NCBI RefSeq assembly: GCF_004001065.1
Contig: NZ_BIML01000006.1
Span: forward strand, 124,001-188,000
Direction of reading: 5' to 3'
Origin: Paenibacillus xylaniclasticus
Lineage (GTDB): Bacteria > Bacillota > Bacilli > Paenibacillales > Paenibacillaceae
Length of the DNA: 64,000 nt
Made by a program: the position numbers and the translations under genes. How positions within the stretch are numbered: the first letter of the stretch is position 1; each line of letters opens with the position of its first letter. Shown here in pieces: positions 1-10,226 of the stretch. The notes beneath the pieces are model-generated. The model saw only the letters and a program-made list of their open reading frames with translations. It did not search any database and was not told where the DNA came from.

Positions 1-1897
1 CCTTCGGTTTCCCGGTAGAGCCTGACGTATAGATGATATAGGCAAGGTCGGACGGCTCATTAATAATAGAAGGGTTATGAGAATCTTCCGTCTCTTCCGT
101 CTGTTGCGTCTCTTCCGAGCCGAGCACGACAAGCTTCCCGTTCCAATTAGCCGCCCTTAACGTCTCGGCCTTCTTCAGAAGCGCGGGCTGAACGAGCATA
201 ATGTCAGACCCGCTATCCGCCAGCATATATGCAAGCCGTTCATCCGGATATTCAGGGTCGAGCGGCACGTAAGCGCTGCCCGCCTTCAATACAGCCAGTA
301 TGCCGACGACCATCTCGATCGACCGATCCGCCAGCAAGCTGATCCGCCCATCCCGAACGGCTCCGATATCCCGCAGTCGGTGGGCCAGCCGATTCGCCTT
401 GGCATTCAGCTCCGCATAGCTAATGCGCTGTTCTTCGAACACAATAGCAATCGAGTCCGGCGTCCGCTGCACCTGCTCTTCGAACAGCTGTTGAATCGTC
501 TTATCCTGCGGAAACAGCTCCACCGTATTAAATGATTCCAACAAACGGCGCTCCGCCTCGGATAGCAGTGTAATCTCTTGAACTCTAATATCAGGCCGCT
601 CAATGACTTGACTGACGGCATGGACGAAATGGCCGAGTATACGCTCGATTTCCTCAGCAGCGTAGCGGTTCTCGTTGTAACTGCACAGGACAACAAGCTC
701 TTCCGCCGATGGCAGGACGACGATATTGAAATCGTAGTTCGTTTGCTCATAGCGGCTGATCCCAACGGTTGTGAACCCAAGCCCGCCTCCATACATCAGC
801 TTGTTCAGCGCTTCATCTATCGGATAATTCTCATAAATCCAAATATTCTGAATTAAATTTTGCCCTAAGTCGCTTTGCCCCTGCACCTCTGATAACGGCA
901 CGAAGCTGTTGTTTTCGTTCTTCAGAGCTTCCTCCTGTACCGTCTCAATGAGCTCATCGAAGCGCAAGCTGCCTTCAGCGCGAATTCGAACCGGTATCGT
1001 ATTAATAAACAATCCGACCATCGCTTCGATGTTCGCCACTTCCGAGGAACGTCCCGAAACGACTGATCCGAATACGACATCATCCGTATTATTATATTTC
1101 TGAAGGACGATGCCCCAGACGGTTTGGAGCACCGTATTTAGCGTCACGCGATGCCGCTGAGCCAATGCAGTCAGTTTGCCCGTCGCCTCTAGACCGATTA
1201 CGGTCTGGATCTCACGCTGCACATATTGTCCGTGACGCTTCGATACAGATGTCGAAGGTACCTCTGCCGTCTGCTCATACCCTTTCAGGTACTGGTTCCA
1301 ATACGCAAGGGACGCCGCTGTATCCTGCCGCTGCAGCCACTGAACGTACCGCTCATACAGCTCGGCCGCTGGAGGGTCAAACACACTTTGGTGCAAGGCG
1401 GCCTCGTAGAACATGAACCAATCCTTCAGCACCGTACCGACGCTCCAACCATCCATTACAATATGATGGTAGCTCCATACCAGCTCATAGCGTCCACCGC
1501 CTCTGGATAATAAGGCCACCCGCATTAAATCGCCGCCAGACAAATCGAACCCGAGCGATCGGTCCTCATGCTTGAATTGCTCTATTTGCTTCATTTGCTC
1601 ATCCTCTTCAAGATGAGAGAAATCGATTTGCCGGATGCTGTACGTCCGCTCACGGAACACTACCCGAACGGGCTGCTGCAGCTTCTCGTGCAAAAAATTG
1701 CTGCGAAAAGCTTGATGCCGGGCTGCCAGCTTGTTTAAGCTCGCCTCCAGCAGCTCGGCCCGCACGTCCCCCTCGAATGAGAACGTAGTCTGTTCAAAAT
1801 ATAGCGTGCTTTGAGGCTCCAGCAGCCAATGGTATACCATTCCCGCTTGCATCGGAGCCAGCGGATAAATTTTCTCAATCGAAGAACCTGCTTTCAT
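1..1897 (-). CDS. Non-ribosomal peptide synthetase, C-A-..., C-terminus outside window
   Basis: This is the second NRPS of the assembly line; the window cuts it after 632 codons. It starts directly with a condensation domain (about residues 8-430, catalytic motif HHIVMDGWS near residue 143). An adenylation domain follows and is cut at core A3 (TSGSTGKPKG), before the specificity residues, so its amino acid cannot be read. The ATG at 1897 follows a GGTGG-type ribosome site and lies 31 bases after the stop of the upstream NRPS. That spacing indicates one transcript. The preceding protein ends in an epimerase domain, so by family rules this C domain should accept a D-configured donor (DCL type). 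The family assignment is certain; the product is not known. Confidence 0.95.
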   Translation of the reverse strand, partial: MKAGSSIEKIYPLAPMQAGMVYHWLLEPQSTLYFEQTTFSFEGDVRAELLEASLNKLAARHQAFRSNFLHEKLQQPVRVVFRERTYSIRQIDFSHLEEDEQMKQIEQFKHEDRSLGFDLSGGDLMRVALLSRGGGRYELVWSYHHIVMDGWSVGTVLKDWFMFYEAALHQSVFDPPAAELYERYVQWLQRQDTAASLAYWNQYLKGYEQTAEVPSTSVSKRHGQYVQREIQTVIGLEATGKLTALAQRHRVTLNTVLQTVWGIVLQKYNNTDDVVFGSVVSGRSSEVANIEAMVGLFINTIPVRIRAEGSLRFDELIETVQEEALKNENNSFVPLSEVQGQSDLGQNLIQNIWIYENYPIDEALNKLMYGGGLGFTTVGISRYEQTNYDFNIVVLPSAEELVVLCSYNENRYAAEEIERILGHFVHAVSQVIERPDIRVQEITLLSEAERRLLESFNTVELFPQDKTIQQLFEEQVQRTPDSIAIVFEEQRISYAELNAKANRLAHRLRDIGAVRDGRISLLADRSIEMVVGILAVLKAGSAYVPLDPEYPDERLAYMLADSGSDIMLVQPALLKKAETLRAANWNGKLVVLGSEETQQTEETEDSHNPSIINEPSDLAYIIYTSGSTGKPK

Positions 1898-1928
1898 GCC
1901 CGTCCACCTTTATTCAATATTTACTGGA

Positions 1929-4900
1929 TTAATTAAATAGCTTCATAATTTCTTCAATATCCGATAAATTCACATTGCCCCCGGCAAGGTCACTCGCCGT
2001 AACTTCGGCCTCCGTTCGGCTTGTACAATGAGCAATAATAGCCTGTAGATGCCGTTTATATGATTCTGCCAACCGTTCCATTACTTCCTGCTGATATGTG
2101 CCGCTGTCATATTGGAATTGAATCGTCATGGAGCCATGCTGCACCATCCCAACGATATCCAGCGCGTACAGCCTGCGGTTGCCTTCCCCGACCGCCAATC
2201 CCGATCCGTAGGACGAAGGCATGAACAGCCGGGAGTTCAGATCAGCGTCAAATTGACCCAAATAATTAAAGCTGATCTCCGGCTTTGCACGGAAGCTCTC
2301 CTGCTCACAGCTATCTGAAGGTGCCAAGTACCGCAGTACACCGTATCCGATTCCCCGGTTCGGAATTTGCCTCAGCGTCTCCTTCACCCGCTTCAGCTGC
2401 TCACCGACCGGTTGCTCCGGCTCAATGGTTAACAAGACAGGGTAGATGGAAGTGAACCAGCCTACGGTTCTAGTGACGACGACATTGTCGACAACTTCTT
2501 CTCTTCCATGTCCCTCTACGCTAAGCAGAGCGGTGCTGTCACCGGTCCAATCCTTCAACGCAAGCGCCAGAGCTGTCAGCAGCACATCGTTCATTTCGGT
2601 GTTGTAGGCTTTGTGCGTGTCTTTAAGCAGCAGTTCGGTCTCATTCGGCTCCAACCGAATCGATGCAATCGCGTTATTGCGCATCGTCCCATCGCCTAGC
2701 GACGAATATTGCGGCAGCGGCCGTACAGAGGCTTGTTCAATTCGCTGCCAGTACGGAGCTTCGTGAATCAGCCCCCTGCTTGCGGCATATCGACGCATCG
2801 CTAGCGCCCATGTGCCTATGCTGTCCGTTTTATCCTGCAGAACCGGAGTCTTGCCTGAGCTAATCTGTTCATAGGCTATCGCCAGATCCTCGAGAACAAT
2901 CCGCCACGACACGCTGTCGATAACCAAATGATGGGCAACAAGCAGCACATGATCGTGCTTCTTATCCCGTATCAGCTTGACCCGCAGCAGCGGCCCGTGC
3001 TCCAGGTCGAAATCGCGATGTGTTGCTTCCGTCAGCTCGGCAATGGCTTTCTCTGACTCATCGATATGGGAGAAATCGGCTAATTCGAACGAATAGAGCC
3101 TCTCGGACGTCTCCATTCCGCGAATGTAAGCTTTTATTCCCGATTCATCGCGACGGAACACCGTTCTTAGAGCGTCATGATGCTCTACAAGCTTGGCAAT
3201 CGACTGAGACAGCGCATCAGCATCGATTCGCTGCTTGCCCTGCAGCATCATCGCCTGATTCCAATGACCTGCCTCGGCCAGCTCCTGTTCGAAAAACCAA
3301 TGCTGAACAGGCAGCAGCTCGATGTCTCCTTCGATAACGCCCTGCTCGGCACGGCGCTTAAGCGGCGCTGCTTCTATACACACATCCTTCAATACCGGTC
3401 GCTGAAATAGATGCCTCATCTCCAGCTTCCAGCCATACTTGTATAAGCGAGCACATACTTGAATCCCTTTGATTGAGTCGCCGCCTAGTTCGAAGAAATG
3501 GTCGTTGCGCCCGATGCGCTCACGCCCGAGCACCTCTTGCCAAATATCCGCCATACATGCTTCGAGATCACTGTCCGGCTCTTCATAGTCGCGCTCCGTC
3601 TGGAAGGCCTCCTCCGGCGCCGGAAGCGCTTTGCGATCGACTTTGCCATTCGCATTAAGCGGCAGCTGATCTAAATGAACAAAATAGGCTGGGATCATAT
3701 AATCAGGCAGCGACTTACCTAGATGGCTTCTCAGTTCCGCCGTATCGACCGACGGCTCCGCCGCAACATAAGCACATAACGAATGCGAGCCATCGGATCC
3801 CCGATGCGACACGACAACCGTATCTCGGACGCCCGGATGCCTGCGAAGCTCGTTCTCAATCTCGCCGGGCTCGATACGATAGCCACGAATCTTCACCTGC
3901 ATGTCAATTCGGCCCAAATATTCGATCGTACCGTCCGGAAGCCACCTTGCCAAATCGCCCGTCTTGTACATCCGTTCGCCTGGACGATACGGATTGTCGA
4001 CGAACTTCTCCTGCGTGAGGTCTGGCCGATTCACATACCCGCGCGCCACGCCTATGCCGCCGATGCACAGCTCTCCGGCTACACCGATCGGCTGCAGCCC
4101 GCCATGACTGCCGATTACATACACTTGTGTATTAGCGATTGGTTTACCAATTGGAACGTTTATATAGGTTTTCGAGGTGCATTCATAATACGTGCTGTCG
4201 ATCGTCGTCTCCGTCGGTCCGTATAAGTTGACGATCTTCACGTCCGCGAACATCGGATTTCTCATGCAGGCGTTCACCAGCTCCGCGCTAAGCGCTTCAC
4301 CGCTTGTGAAGATATAGCGCAGCTTATTCAAGCTGCTATGCGGGCTATGCTCCACATAAGCAGCGAACGCATTAAACATGGACGGAACAAAATGAATGAC
4401 CGATACGTTCCGCTCGCGCAGTGCAGACACAATCGCCTCAGGATCCTTCTCGGCGTTCGGCGCCAGCAAAGTCAAGGAAGCTCCGTTGAAATACCACAGA
4501 AACAGCTCCCATACCGAGACGTCGAACGTATGAACTGTCTTCTGCAAGAAAACGTCATCCTGCTCAAACATGAACGTCTGCTGCATCCAGTGCAGCCGGT
4601 TCATGACAGACCGATGCTCAATCATGACGCCCTTCGGCTTGCCGGTCGAGCCGGAAGTATAGATGATATAGGCAAGATCGCTCCCCGTATTTATCATTGT
4701 GGGATTATCAGTCGGCTGTTCGCGAATCTTGTCGGAATGAATGTTTATCAGTTCCCCCCAATACGTTGAACGGATGATCTCCTCTCCGCGCGCATCACGC
4801 GTAAGAACGGCGCGGGCTTGACTGTTATCCAATATGTATTGCATTCTCTCTTGCGGATACTGGATGTCGAGAGGCAAGTAAGCTGCGCCCGCTTTCAGAA

Positions 4901-6740
4901 TACCTAAGATGGCGATCATCATATCGAGCGACCGTTCCATGCACAGCGCAACAATTTCGTTCCTGTTTACCCCTTGCTGACGCAAAGCGTGCGCCACCTG
5001 GTTAGCTCTTGCATTGAGTTCTTCATAGGTGAGTGACTGCCATTGCCCGCCCTCTGGTGCGGTGACGGCAATCTTGTCCGGATGTATCAGCACTCTGTCT
5101 TCGAATAATTGCTGCAGCGTGTGATGCGGCAATAAAGGAGCCGACGTTTCGTTATTCGCTTGAATGAGCCAATGCTTCTCTTCAGCAGATAACATGTCGA
5201 TATCTTGGAGCTTGATGTGTGGGTTATCACTGATGCGGGAAAGAATTTGAATATAATGCTCGAACATTCGGCGCACGGTATCTTCCTTGTACAGCTTCGT
5301 TGCATATTCGACCGTCAGCTGGATCATGCCGTCGATCTCAAGCGCCTCGACCGACAGGTCCAGCTTGGAGCCTCGCGCATCCACCGGAACAGCCTCGGCT
5401 TCGATCCCTTGAAGACTTACATTCCATGGCGGTATGTTCTGGAGAACGAATAGCGTCGTGAATAACGGATTGCGAGACAGGTCTCTCGAAATTTCAAGCT
5501 TCTCAACAAGCGCCTCGAGCGGAAACTCCTGATGCTCAAATGCCTCTAGTACGACGCTCTTCATCTCTTGGAGGAAGGCTCGGAACGTTTTGTCCTGCTG
5601 CGGAAAGCCGCGTAACGGAAGCGTATTGACGAACATACCCAGCATTCGATCTAAATCCGACACCGTTCGTCCTGCTGACGGAACGCCTACAATGATATCC
5701 TCCTGATTGCTGTAACGTGACAAGAGCGTGTAATAGGCGGATAATAACACCATGAACAGCGTGCTTTCCTGTTCTCGTGCAACCTGCTGAAGCCGGCTTG
5801 TCAATGCAGGCTCAATGTTCACGTAAATTCGTCTGCCTTCGAAGCTCTGCATGCTCGGCCTGCTGTAGTCCGTTGGGATATTAAGCAGCGGAAGCTCGCC
5901 TTCGAGATGCCTTGTCCAGAAGCTGCGGCTAGCGTCTAAACTATCCGTCTTCAGTCGTTCATTCTGCCAGACTGCGAAATCGCTGTATTGCAACTCAGAG
6001 AGCGTAGCTTCACCGCTGTTATATAGCTCGGATAACTCTTTCATAAACAACCCGATCGAATATCCGTCCAATATCGCGTGGTGAACATTGAACAGGAACA
6101 GATGCTCGTCGCTGCCTAACCGGATGAGCGAGGCCCGAATTAATGGCGGCTGCTCCAACTGAAACGGTAGGATAAGCCGTTCAACATGCGTCTCGATCCC
6201 CTCTTCGTTTGCCGCTGCACGAATATCGCAATATTCATACGGGTGTATCCGTTGAACAAGCTCGCCGTCGATCCATTCGAAGGAGGTTCGCAGCACTTGA
6301 TGCTTCGCCACGATTCGATTGTAGGCATCAACGAATCGTTCGTCGTCCAGCTCGCCCTTGAGGACGATCGATACCGGCAAGTGATAACTGGTCTTCGCAT
6401 CCAGTTGCTCGATCGCGAGCAGTCTTCGCTGAGCAGCGGATACCGGAACATATGGCTGTAGCTCTAATGGCGCAATCCTGTTGTCCCGTGCCGCTGCTTG
6501 GTGCTGACAGCTTATGACGAGCTCGGTGATCGCGGCAGCCGTCGCGTCGGCAAACAACTCATTATACGTCAAATTAATCTGATACTTCTGCTGAATCGAC
6601 GCTAACAGCTCTCCGGCCCCGATGGAATCGCCGCCCAAAGCAAAAAAGTCCGCGTCAACATCCACTTTATAATTTTCATTGATGCCGATGCAGCCTTTCA
6701 TTAATGCTACAATCTCGTTAAGCACTGTACTTTTCTCCAA
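1929..6740 (-). CDS. Non-ribosomal peptide synthetase: carrier-C-A(Ser)-carrier-E
   Basis: About 1,600 residues. Domains in order: a carrier domain at the very N-terminus (LGGDS, phosphopantetheine serine near 47), condensation (HHAILDGYS), adenylation (YIIYTSGSTGKPKG, GELCIGG, YKTGD), a second carrier (FFELGGDSI) and epimerase (HHLVIDSVSW, EGHGREE). Reading the ten A-domain pocket positions by alignment to GrsA gives D-V-W-H-F-S-L-I-D-K, the known serine code, so the module should add D-Ser. The N-terminal carrier has no loading domain in the same protein and must be charged in trans or receive a starter acyl group. An in-frame ATG at 6764 has no ribosome site. The TTG at 6740 is preceded five bases away by GGTGGTG and is preferred. 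It is followed by a C-A NRPS on the same transcript. Confidence 0.93.
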   Translation of the reverse strand: MEKSTVLNEIVALMKGCIGINENYKVDVDADFFALGGDSIGAGELLASIQQKYQINLTYNELFADATAAAITELVISCQHQAAARDNRIAPLELQPYVPVSAAQRRLLAIEQLDAKTSYHLPVSIVLKGELDDERFVDAYNRIVAKHQVLRTSFEWIDGELVQRIHPYEYCDIRAAANEEGIETHVERLILPFQLEQPPLIRASLIRLGSDEHLFLFNVHHAILDGYSIGLFMKELSELYNSGEATLSELQYSDFAVWQNERLKTDSLDASRSFWTRHLEGELPLLNIPTDYSRPSMQSFEGRRIYVNIEPALTSRLQQVAREQESTLFMVLLSAYYTLLSRYSNQEDIIVGVPSAGRTVSDLDRMLGMFVNTLPLRGFPQQDKTFRAFLQEMKSVVLEAFEHQEFPLEALVEKLEISRDLSRNPLFTTLFVLQNIPPWNVSLQGIEAEAVPVDARGSKLDLSVEALEIDGMIQLTVEYATKLYKEDTVRRMFEHYIQILSRISDNPHIKLQDIDMLSAEEKHWLIQANNETSAPLLPHHTLQQLFEDRVLIHPDKIAVTAPEGGQWQSLTYEELNARANQVAHALRQQGVNRNEIVALCMERSLDMMIAILGILKAGAAYLPLDIQYPQERMQYILDNSQARAVLTRDARGEEIIRSTYWGELINIHSDKIREQPTDNPTMINTGSDLAYIIYTSGSTGKPKGVMIEHRSVMNRLHWMQQTFMFEQDDVFLQKTVHTFDVSVWELFLWYFNGASLTLLAPNAEKDPEAIVSALRERNVSVIHFVPSMFNAFAAYVEHSPHSSLNKLRYIFTSGEALSAELVNACMRNPMFADVKIVNLYGPTETTIDSTYYECTSKTYINVPIGKPIANTQVYVIGSHGGLQPIGVAGELCIGGIGVARGYVNRPDLTQEKFVDNPYRPGERMYKTGDLARWLPDGTIEYLGRIDMQVKIRGYRIEPGEIENELRRHPGVRDTVVVSHRGSDGSHSLCAYVAAEPSVDTAELRSHLGKSLPDYMIPAYFVHLDQLPLNANGKVDRKALPAPEEAFQTERDYEEPDSDLEACMADIWQEVLGRERIGRNDHFFELGGDSIKGIQVCARLYKYGWKLEMRHLFQRPVLKDVCIEAAPLKRRAEQGVIEGDIELLPVQHWFFEQELAEAGHWNQAMMLQGKQRIDADALSQSIAKLVEHHDALRTVFRRDESGIKAYIRGMETSERLYSFELADFSHIDESEKAIAELTEATHRDFDLEHGPLLRVKLIRDKKHDHVLLVAHHLVIDSVSWRIVLEDLAIAYEQISSGKTPVLQDKTDSIGTWALAMRRYAASRGLIHEAPYWQRIEQASVRPLPQYSSLGDGTMRNNAIASIRLEPNETELLLKDTHKAYNTEMNDVLLTALALALKDWTGDSTALLSVEGHGREEVVDNVVVTRTVGWFTSIYPVLLTIEPEQPVGEQLKRVKETLRQIPNRGIGYGVLRYLAPSDSCEQESFRAKPEISFNYLGQFDADLNSRLFMPSSYGSGLAVGEGNRRLYALDIVGMVQHGSMTIQFQYDSGTYQQEVMERLAESYKRHLQAIIAHCTSRTEAEVTASDLAGGNVNLSDIEEIMKLFN

Positions 6741-6825
6741 AAGAACACCACCCTGAACGAACATATTCTTTTTTACAGTTAATAAATCAAATTACTTAAA
6801 AAAATATTAAATTATCTGTTTTTGT

Positions 6826-6855
6826 ATTATATAGGTGTCATTATGGGATATTCAA
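6826..6855 (-). promoter_or_regulatory. Candidate sigma-A promoter of the NRPS operon
   Basis: On the minus strand, TTGAAT (6855-6850), an 18-base spacer and TATAAT (6831-6826) lie about 85 bases before the NRPS start and after the terminator of the AraC gene. This gives the NRPS genes their own promoter. No Fur-like TGATAATNATTATCA element was seen here. Confidence 0.5.
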
Positions 6856-6930
6856 TAATATCTGTAAAATCGATAAGAACCATAAATTCGAGTACGTTTT
6901 TATTTCACAATCTTAACAATCGAGAGCAAA

Positions 6931-6960
6931 AAGAGGGCTTTCCAAATAAATGGAAAGCCT
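6931..6960 (-). terminator. Rho-independent terminator after the AraC gene
   Basis: The inverted repeat GGCTTTCCA/TGGAAAGCC (6936-6944 and 6951-6959) is followed by CTCTTTTT on the minus strand, just after the AraC stop. It separates the exporter-regulator transcript from the NRPS transcript. Confidence 0.8.
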
Positions 6961-6969
6961 AGTGTTCTA

Positions 6970-7743
6970 CTACTGCTTTCGGGATATCAGGAAGTTATCC
7001 CTATATCGCTTTGGCGACTCGCCGTAGTACTTTTTGAACAATGTCGAAAAATAAGGAACGGAATAAAATCCGACTTCGCTGCAAATTTGACTCAGCGGTT
7101 TATTCGTACTGACGAGCATTTTCAATGCCGCTTCCATCCTCAGCTGCTGAACCATCTTCATCGGCGATACGCCATACTTCTTAGTGAAAGCGTTACACAG
7201 ATAGACCGGATTGCAGTTGACCCGTTCCGCCAGCATCTCAAGAGATAGATCCAAATAATATTTCTTCTGGATGTACAGATGAACGTTTACGAGCCTCTCC
7301 GTCGACTCGTAGGAAAAATCGTAAACCCCCCCCATTTCTGCATAACATTGCGCCTCTAGCATTCGCTTTATTGTCGTTACGTTCGACATCTTCTCCTCAA
7401 ATGCAAATACACTCTGAATGATCTCGCGCTGCTCTTTGCAATTCGCGTCGAGCGGCAAATAATCAAACGCTATACTCTTGTTTAGCTCAATAACCGCATA
7501 CTGAATACTGTTAATCCGCTGGCTCTCATTATGAATCTCCAGCACATTCCCAATTGCCGCGCCGCCCTCTGGCAAATAATACGTTTGTTTGCCCGTCGTA
7601 ATGGTGACCGCATCTGTAACACAAATTAGAACATATTGATTCTTATTCTCCTCGGCCCAAATCGGCAGCGTCACCTTAACATTGACTGCAACATTACGAA
7701 ATACAGCCTGCACAACATACGGCAATAAGCTACGCGCTGACAT
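6970..7743 (-). CDS. AraC-family transcriptional regulator
   Basis: About 257 residues. An N-terminal cupin-like ligand domain (roughly residues 1-145) is followed by two helix-turn-helix motifs in the last 100 residues (SLEMLAERVNCNPVYLCNAF and a second HTH with QICSEVGFYSVPYFSTLFKK). The ATG at 7743 has AAGGA seven bases upstream and overlaps the 3' end of the ABC exporter gene, so the two are translationally coupled. An alternative in-frame start lies at 7758. It precedes the NRPS genes and is a plausible local regulator of export or synthesis; its ligand is unknown. It lacks the fused binding-protein domain found in the Btr-type regulator at 16-17.8 kb. Confidence 0.9.
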   Translation of the reverse strand: MSARSLLPYVVQAVFRNVAVNVKVTLPIWAEENKNQYVLICVTDAVTITTGKQTYYLPEGGAAIGNVLEIHNESQRINSIQYAVIELNKSIAFDYLPLDANCKEQREIIQSVFAFEEKMSNVTTIKRMLEAQCYAEMGGVYDFSYESTERLVNVHLYIQKKYYLDLSLEMLAERVNCNPVYLCNAFTKKYGVSPMKMVQQLRMEAALKMLVSTNKPLSQICSEVGFYSVPYFSTLFKKYYGESPKRYRDNFLISRKQ

Positions 7744-9478
7744 CGGCAAGTCCTTCACTGAAATTATTCACCATTTTTTTGTACATGCCATCCATCGACA
7801 TCAACTCTTCGTGCGTGCCAGTAGCGGAAATTTGTCCGTCTTCCAGAACGATAATCTGATCGGCATTTCGGACCGTTGACAATCGATGCGCTATAATGAT
7901 CGTCGTGCGCCCGGCCATCAACTTCTCTAGTGCATCCTGAACAAGCCGTTCAGACTCGCTGTCCAGTGCAGCGGTTGCTTCATCCAGCAGCAGTATAGGC
8001 GCTGGGTTCAGCAATGCGCGGGCAATCGCAATTCGCTGTTTCTGTCCACCAGATAAATTCGCTCCTCCTTCCCCAATATCGGTGTCCAACCCGTTCGGGA
8101 GCCCCATAATGAATTCGTAAGCGTTCGCATTGCGCGCAGCTGTAATAATATCCTCTTCTGACGCTTCCGGATTGCCGACAGCAATATTCTCCCGAATCGT
8201 TCCGCTATACAATTGGCTTTCTTGCGGTACAAGTGAGAAATGACTGCGCAGCTCGTGAACGTCCATTGAGCTGATATCCGTCTGTCCGATCCGTATCTTT
8301 CCTTCTTCTACTGGATACATACCAAGCAGCAAATTAAATATAGTCGACTTGCCACCGCCGCTAGGACCAACAATAGCCGCGACCTCACCCGGCTTAATAC
8401 TCAGTGATATATCACGCAGCACCCTCTCACCTTCTGTATAGCTGAACGATACCTTCTCCATGCTTAAGCCAGGAGACTCCTTAACAGGTAAACCTTGCAC
8501 CGGAAATCGCTCGCACTCAGACTTCTCGTCGATCAACGCGAATATACGGTCCGCAGCGCCTAGAGATTGCTGGAACGAGCCCCACAGCCCTGCCAATCCG
8601 GTAAACGGCCATGTCAGGTGATTCATCAATTGAATGAACGCAATTAGTGCGCCGATTTCCATTTCGCCTCTGGATACGAAGTAGGAGCCGACAATAAACG
8701 TCACAATAAAGGCAAAATGGCCAACGAAGGTGGAAGAAGCGGCAAGCATAGCATTAATCCGTCCGCCCTTAATTTCATACTTACTTATGCCAGAGCTGCT
8801 GTAATCGAATTTCCGGAACAGCTTATCCTGCAGCCGGAACGTCTTGAGAATAACCGTCGTACCTACAATTTCGGTAATAACAGAAGTCATCTTCGCATTC
8901 TGCTGCTGCAGATGGTGAGCATTCCCGCGAAGTGCGTTACCGAATATTTTGCCGATGAAGATCGTCATTGGTCCAATAAATAAGCAGATCAGCGCCAATT
9001 TCCAGTTCAGCGACAACAAATACACGAACGAGAAGGTCACGAGCAGCGGGTTCCGGATCAAAGCAAGAATCGTTTCGGTGCAAACTTGGCCAATCGCCTG
9101 ATTATCACTGACAACTCGGCTAAGCAGCTCGCCCGAATGATTCTTTGCAAAATAGGCTTCCGACATCCGAAGCAGCTTCGACATCGTATTTTTGCGAATA
9201 TCGTGGCGAATTAAAGAGGATACGCGCGCCTTGAAGTAAATGTCGGCGAAGCTGTTCACTACCGTAAAGAACAAAATAATAACTCCTGTTACAATAAGCG
9301 ACTTCCACCGCTCGCTGCCGGTATCGATCGCCGCGTTCGTCACTTCCGTCAAGTACCAAGCGACTCCAAGCTCCAATGCAATGCCTATCAGCATCGTGCA
9401 TATCAATACGAGATAGGAATACTTGTATGAAAACGTATAATGGAGCAGCCTCCATATCGTCTTCTTAGGCTTTGCCAT
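7730..9478 (-). CDS. ABC exporter, fused membrane and ATPase domains
   Basis: 582 residues, the usual length of a homodimeric MsbA/BmrA-type half transporter. Six membrane segments lie in residues 20-300 (ABC transporter type 1 fold). The ATPase domain (about 335-570) has Walker A GPSGGGKST, signature LSGGQ, Walker B ILLLDEATAALD and the H-loop (IIIAHRLST). The gene is transcribed toward the AraC and NRPS genes and overlaps the AraC start. By position it probably exports the NRPS product, but that is inference. ATG at 9478 follows GAGGA. Confidence 0.92.
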   Translation of the reverse strand: MAKPKKTIWRLLHYTFSYKYSYLVLICTMLIGIALELGVAWYLTEVTNAAIDTGSERWKSLIVTGVIILFFTVVNSFADIYFKARVSSLIRHDIRKNTMSKLLRMSEAYFAKNHSGELLSRVVSDNQAIGQVCTETILALIRNPLLVTFSFVYLLSLNWKLALICLFIGPMTIFIGKIFGNALRGNAHHLQQQNAKMTSVITEIVGTTVILKTFRLQDKLFRKFDYSSSGISKYEIKGGRINAMLAASSTFVGHFAFIVTFIVGSYFVSRGEMEIGALIAFIQLMNHLTWPFTGLAGLWGSFQQSLGAADRIFALIDEKSECERFPVQGLPVKESPGLSMEKVSFSYTEGERVLRDISLSIKPGEVAAIVGPSGGGKSTIFNLLLGMYPVEEGKIRIGQTDISSMDVHELRSHFSLVPQESQLYSGTIRENIAVGNPEASEEDIITAARNANAYEFIMGLPNGLDTDIGEGGANLSGGQKQRIAIARALLNPAPILLLDEATAALDSESERLVQDALEKLMAGRTTIIIAHRLSTVRNADQIIVLEDGQISATGTHEELMSMDGMYKKMVNNFSEGLADVSA

Positions 9479-9613
9479 GATCGTCCTCTCCTCGGCTGGG
9501 GAATTTCGGGCAACATCTGTACAGATACCAATCAGAATCCATCTATGCTCCCTCTGGAGTATATGATAGTAATTTTCTCCAGTTCATGCAACATATATTT
9601 TCTAGAAAATCTA

Positions 9614-9643
9614 TTGACAATGATGGGTCAAGAAGGCATATTG
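9614..9643 (+). promoter_or_regulatory. Candidate sigma-A promoter for the CopG-type gene
   Basis: TTGACA at 9614-9619, a 17-base spacer and CATATT at 9637-9642 precede the start at 9680 by about 35 bases. The -35 box is perfect and the -10 matches four of six positions. Confidence 0.55.
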
Positions 9644-9679
9644 GATACATCATGTAAATGAAATTTATGGAGTGATGAC

Positions 9680-10075
9680 ATGGCCGATTTGGAGAAAGTG
9701 AGCATCAATCTTGGTCCTGTCGATCTCGGCCAAATTGATTTGCTCGTGGATCAAGGCTATTACAATAACCGAACCGATTTCATCCGGATTGCCATTAAGA
9801 GCTTGCTGGACAGCCATTCAGCCGCAATTACAGAAATTAAAGACAAGAAATATTTCGTAGTTGGGGTACTAGATTTCGATCGCGAACAGCTCGAAGAAAT
9901 GAGACGGGATGGCACTCGACTGGATATCAAGCTGATCGGCGGACTTGTGTTATCGAACGACATTACGGTCGAGCTGGCCAAGGCGACGATAGGCAAAGCC
10001 CGTATTTTCGGCACGATCCGAGCACGAGAAGACGTAAAAACGTTTCTGCGCTCCCTGCAAAGCCATTCCAACTAA
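9680..10075 (+). CDS. CopG/ribbon-helix-helix family transcriptional regulator
   Basis: 131 residues. The N-terminal 50 residues have the ribbon-helix-helix pattern: a beta strand (EKVSINL), then helices including YYNNRTDFIRIAIKSLL. The remaining 80 residues form a conserved C-terminal part with no enzyme motif; no metal-binding site like that of NikR was recognised. The ATG follows GGAGTG. It is divergent from the ABC exporter and followed on the same strand by the C39/BtrH-like gene. The target is unknown; given the position it may control this NRPS region. Confidence 0.8.
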   Translation: MADLEKVSINLGPVDLGQIDLLVDQGYYNNRTDFIRIAIKSLLDSHSAAITEIKDKKYFVVGVLDFDREQLEEMRRDGTRLDIKLIGGLVLSNDITVELAKATIGKARIFGTIRAREDVKTFLRSLQSHSN

Positions 10076-10226
10076 GCTTCACCTCTCTCATCCTAGAACG
10101 TCAGGGCATACCGGGACTCACGCAGACAATGAACAAGGTCGAGCATGGCCCGAAGCTTGCCCTTTCCTCCACGACATCTTCTTCGTATCAGCATTTATCA
10201 TCCCATTTGATAAAGGAGTATTAAAG

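Noticed and set aside
6765-6935. Fur box at the NRPS promoter
   Set aside because: The region is AT-rich, but no 7-1-7 TGATAAT-type inverted repeat could be found.
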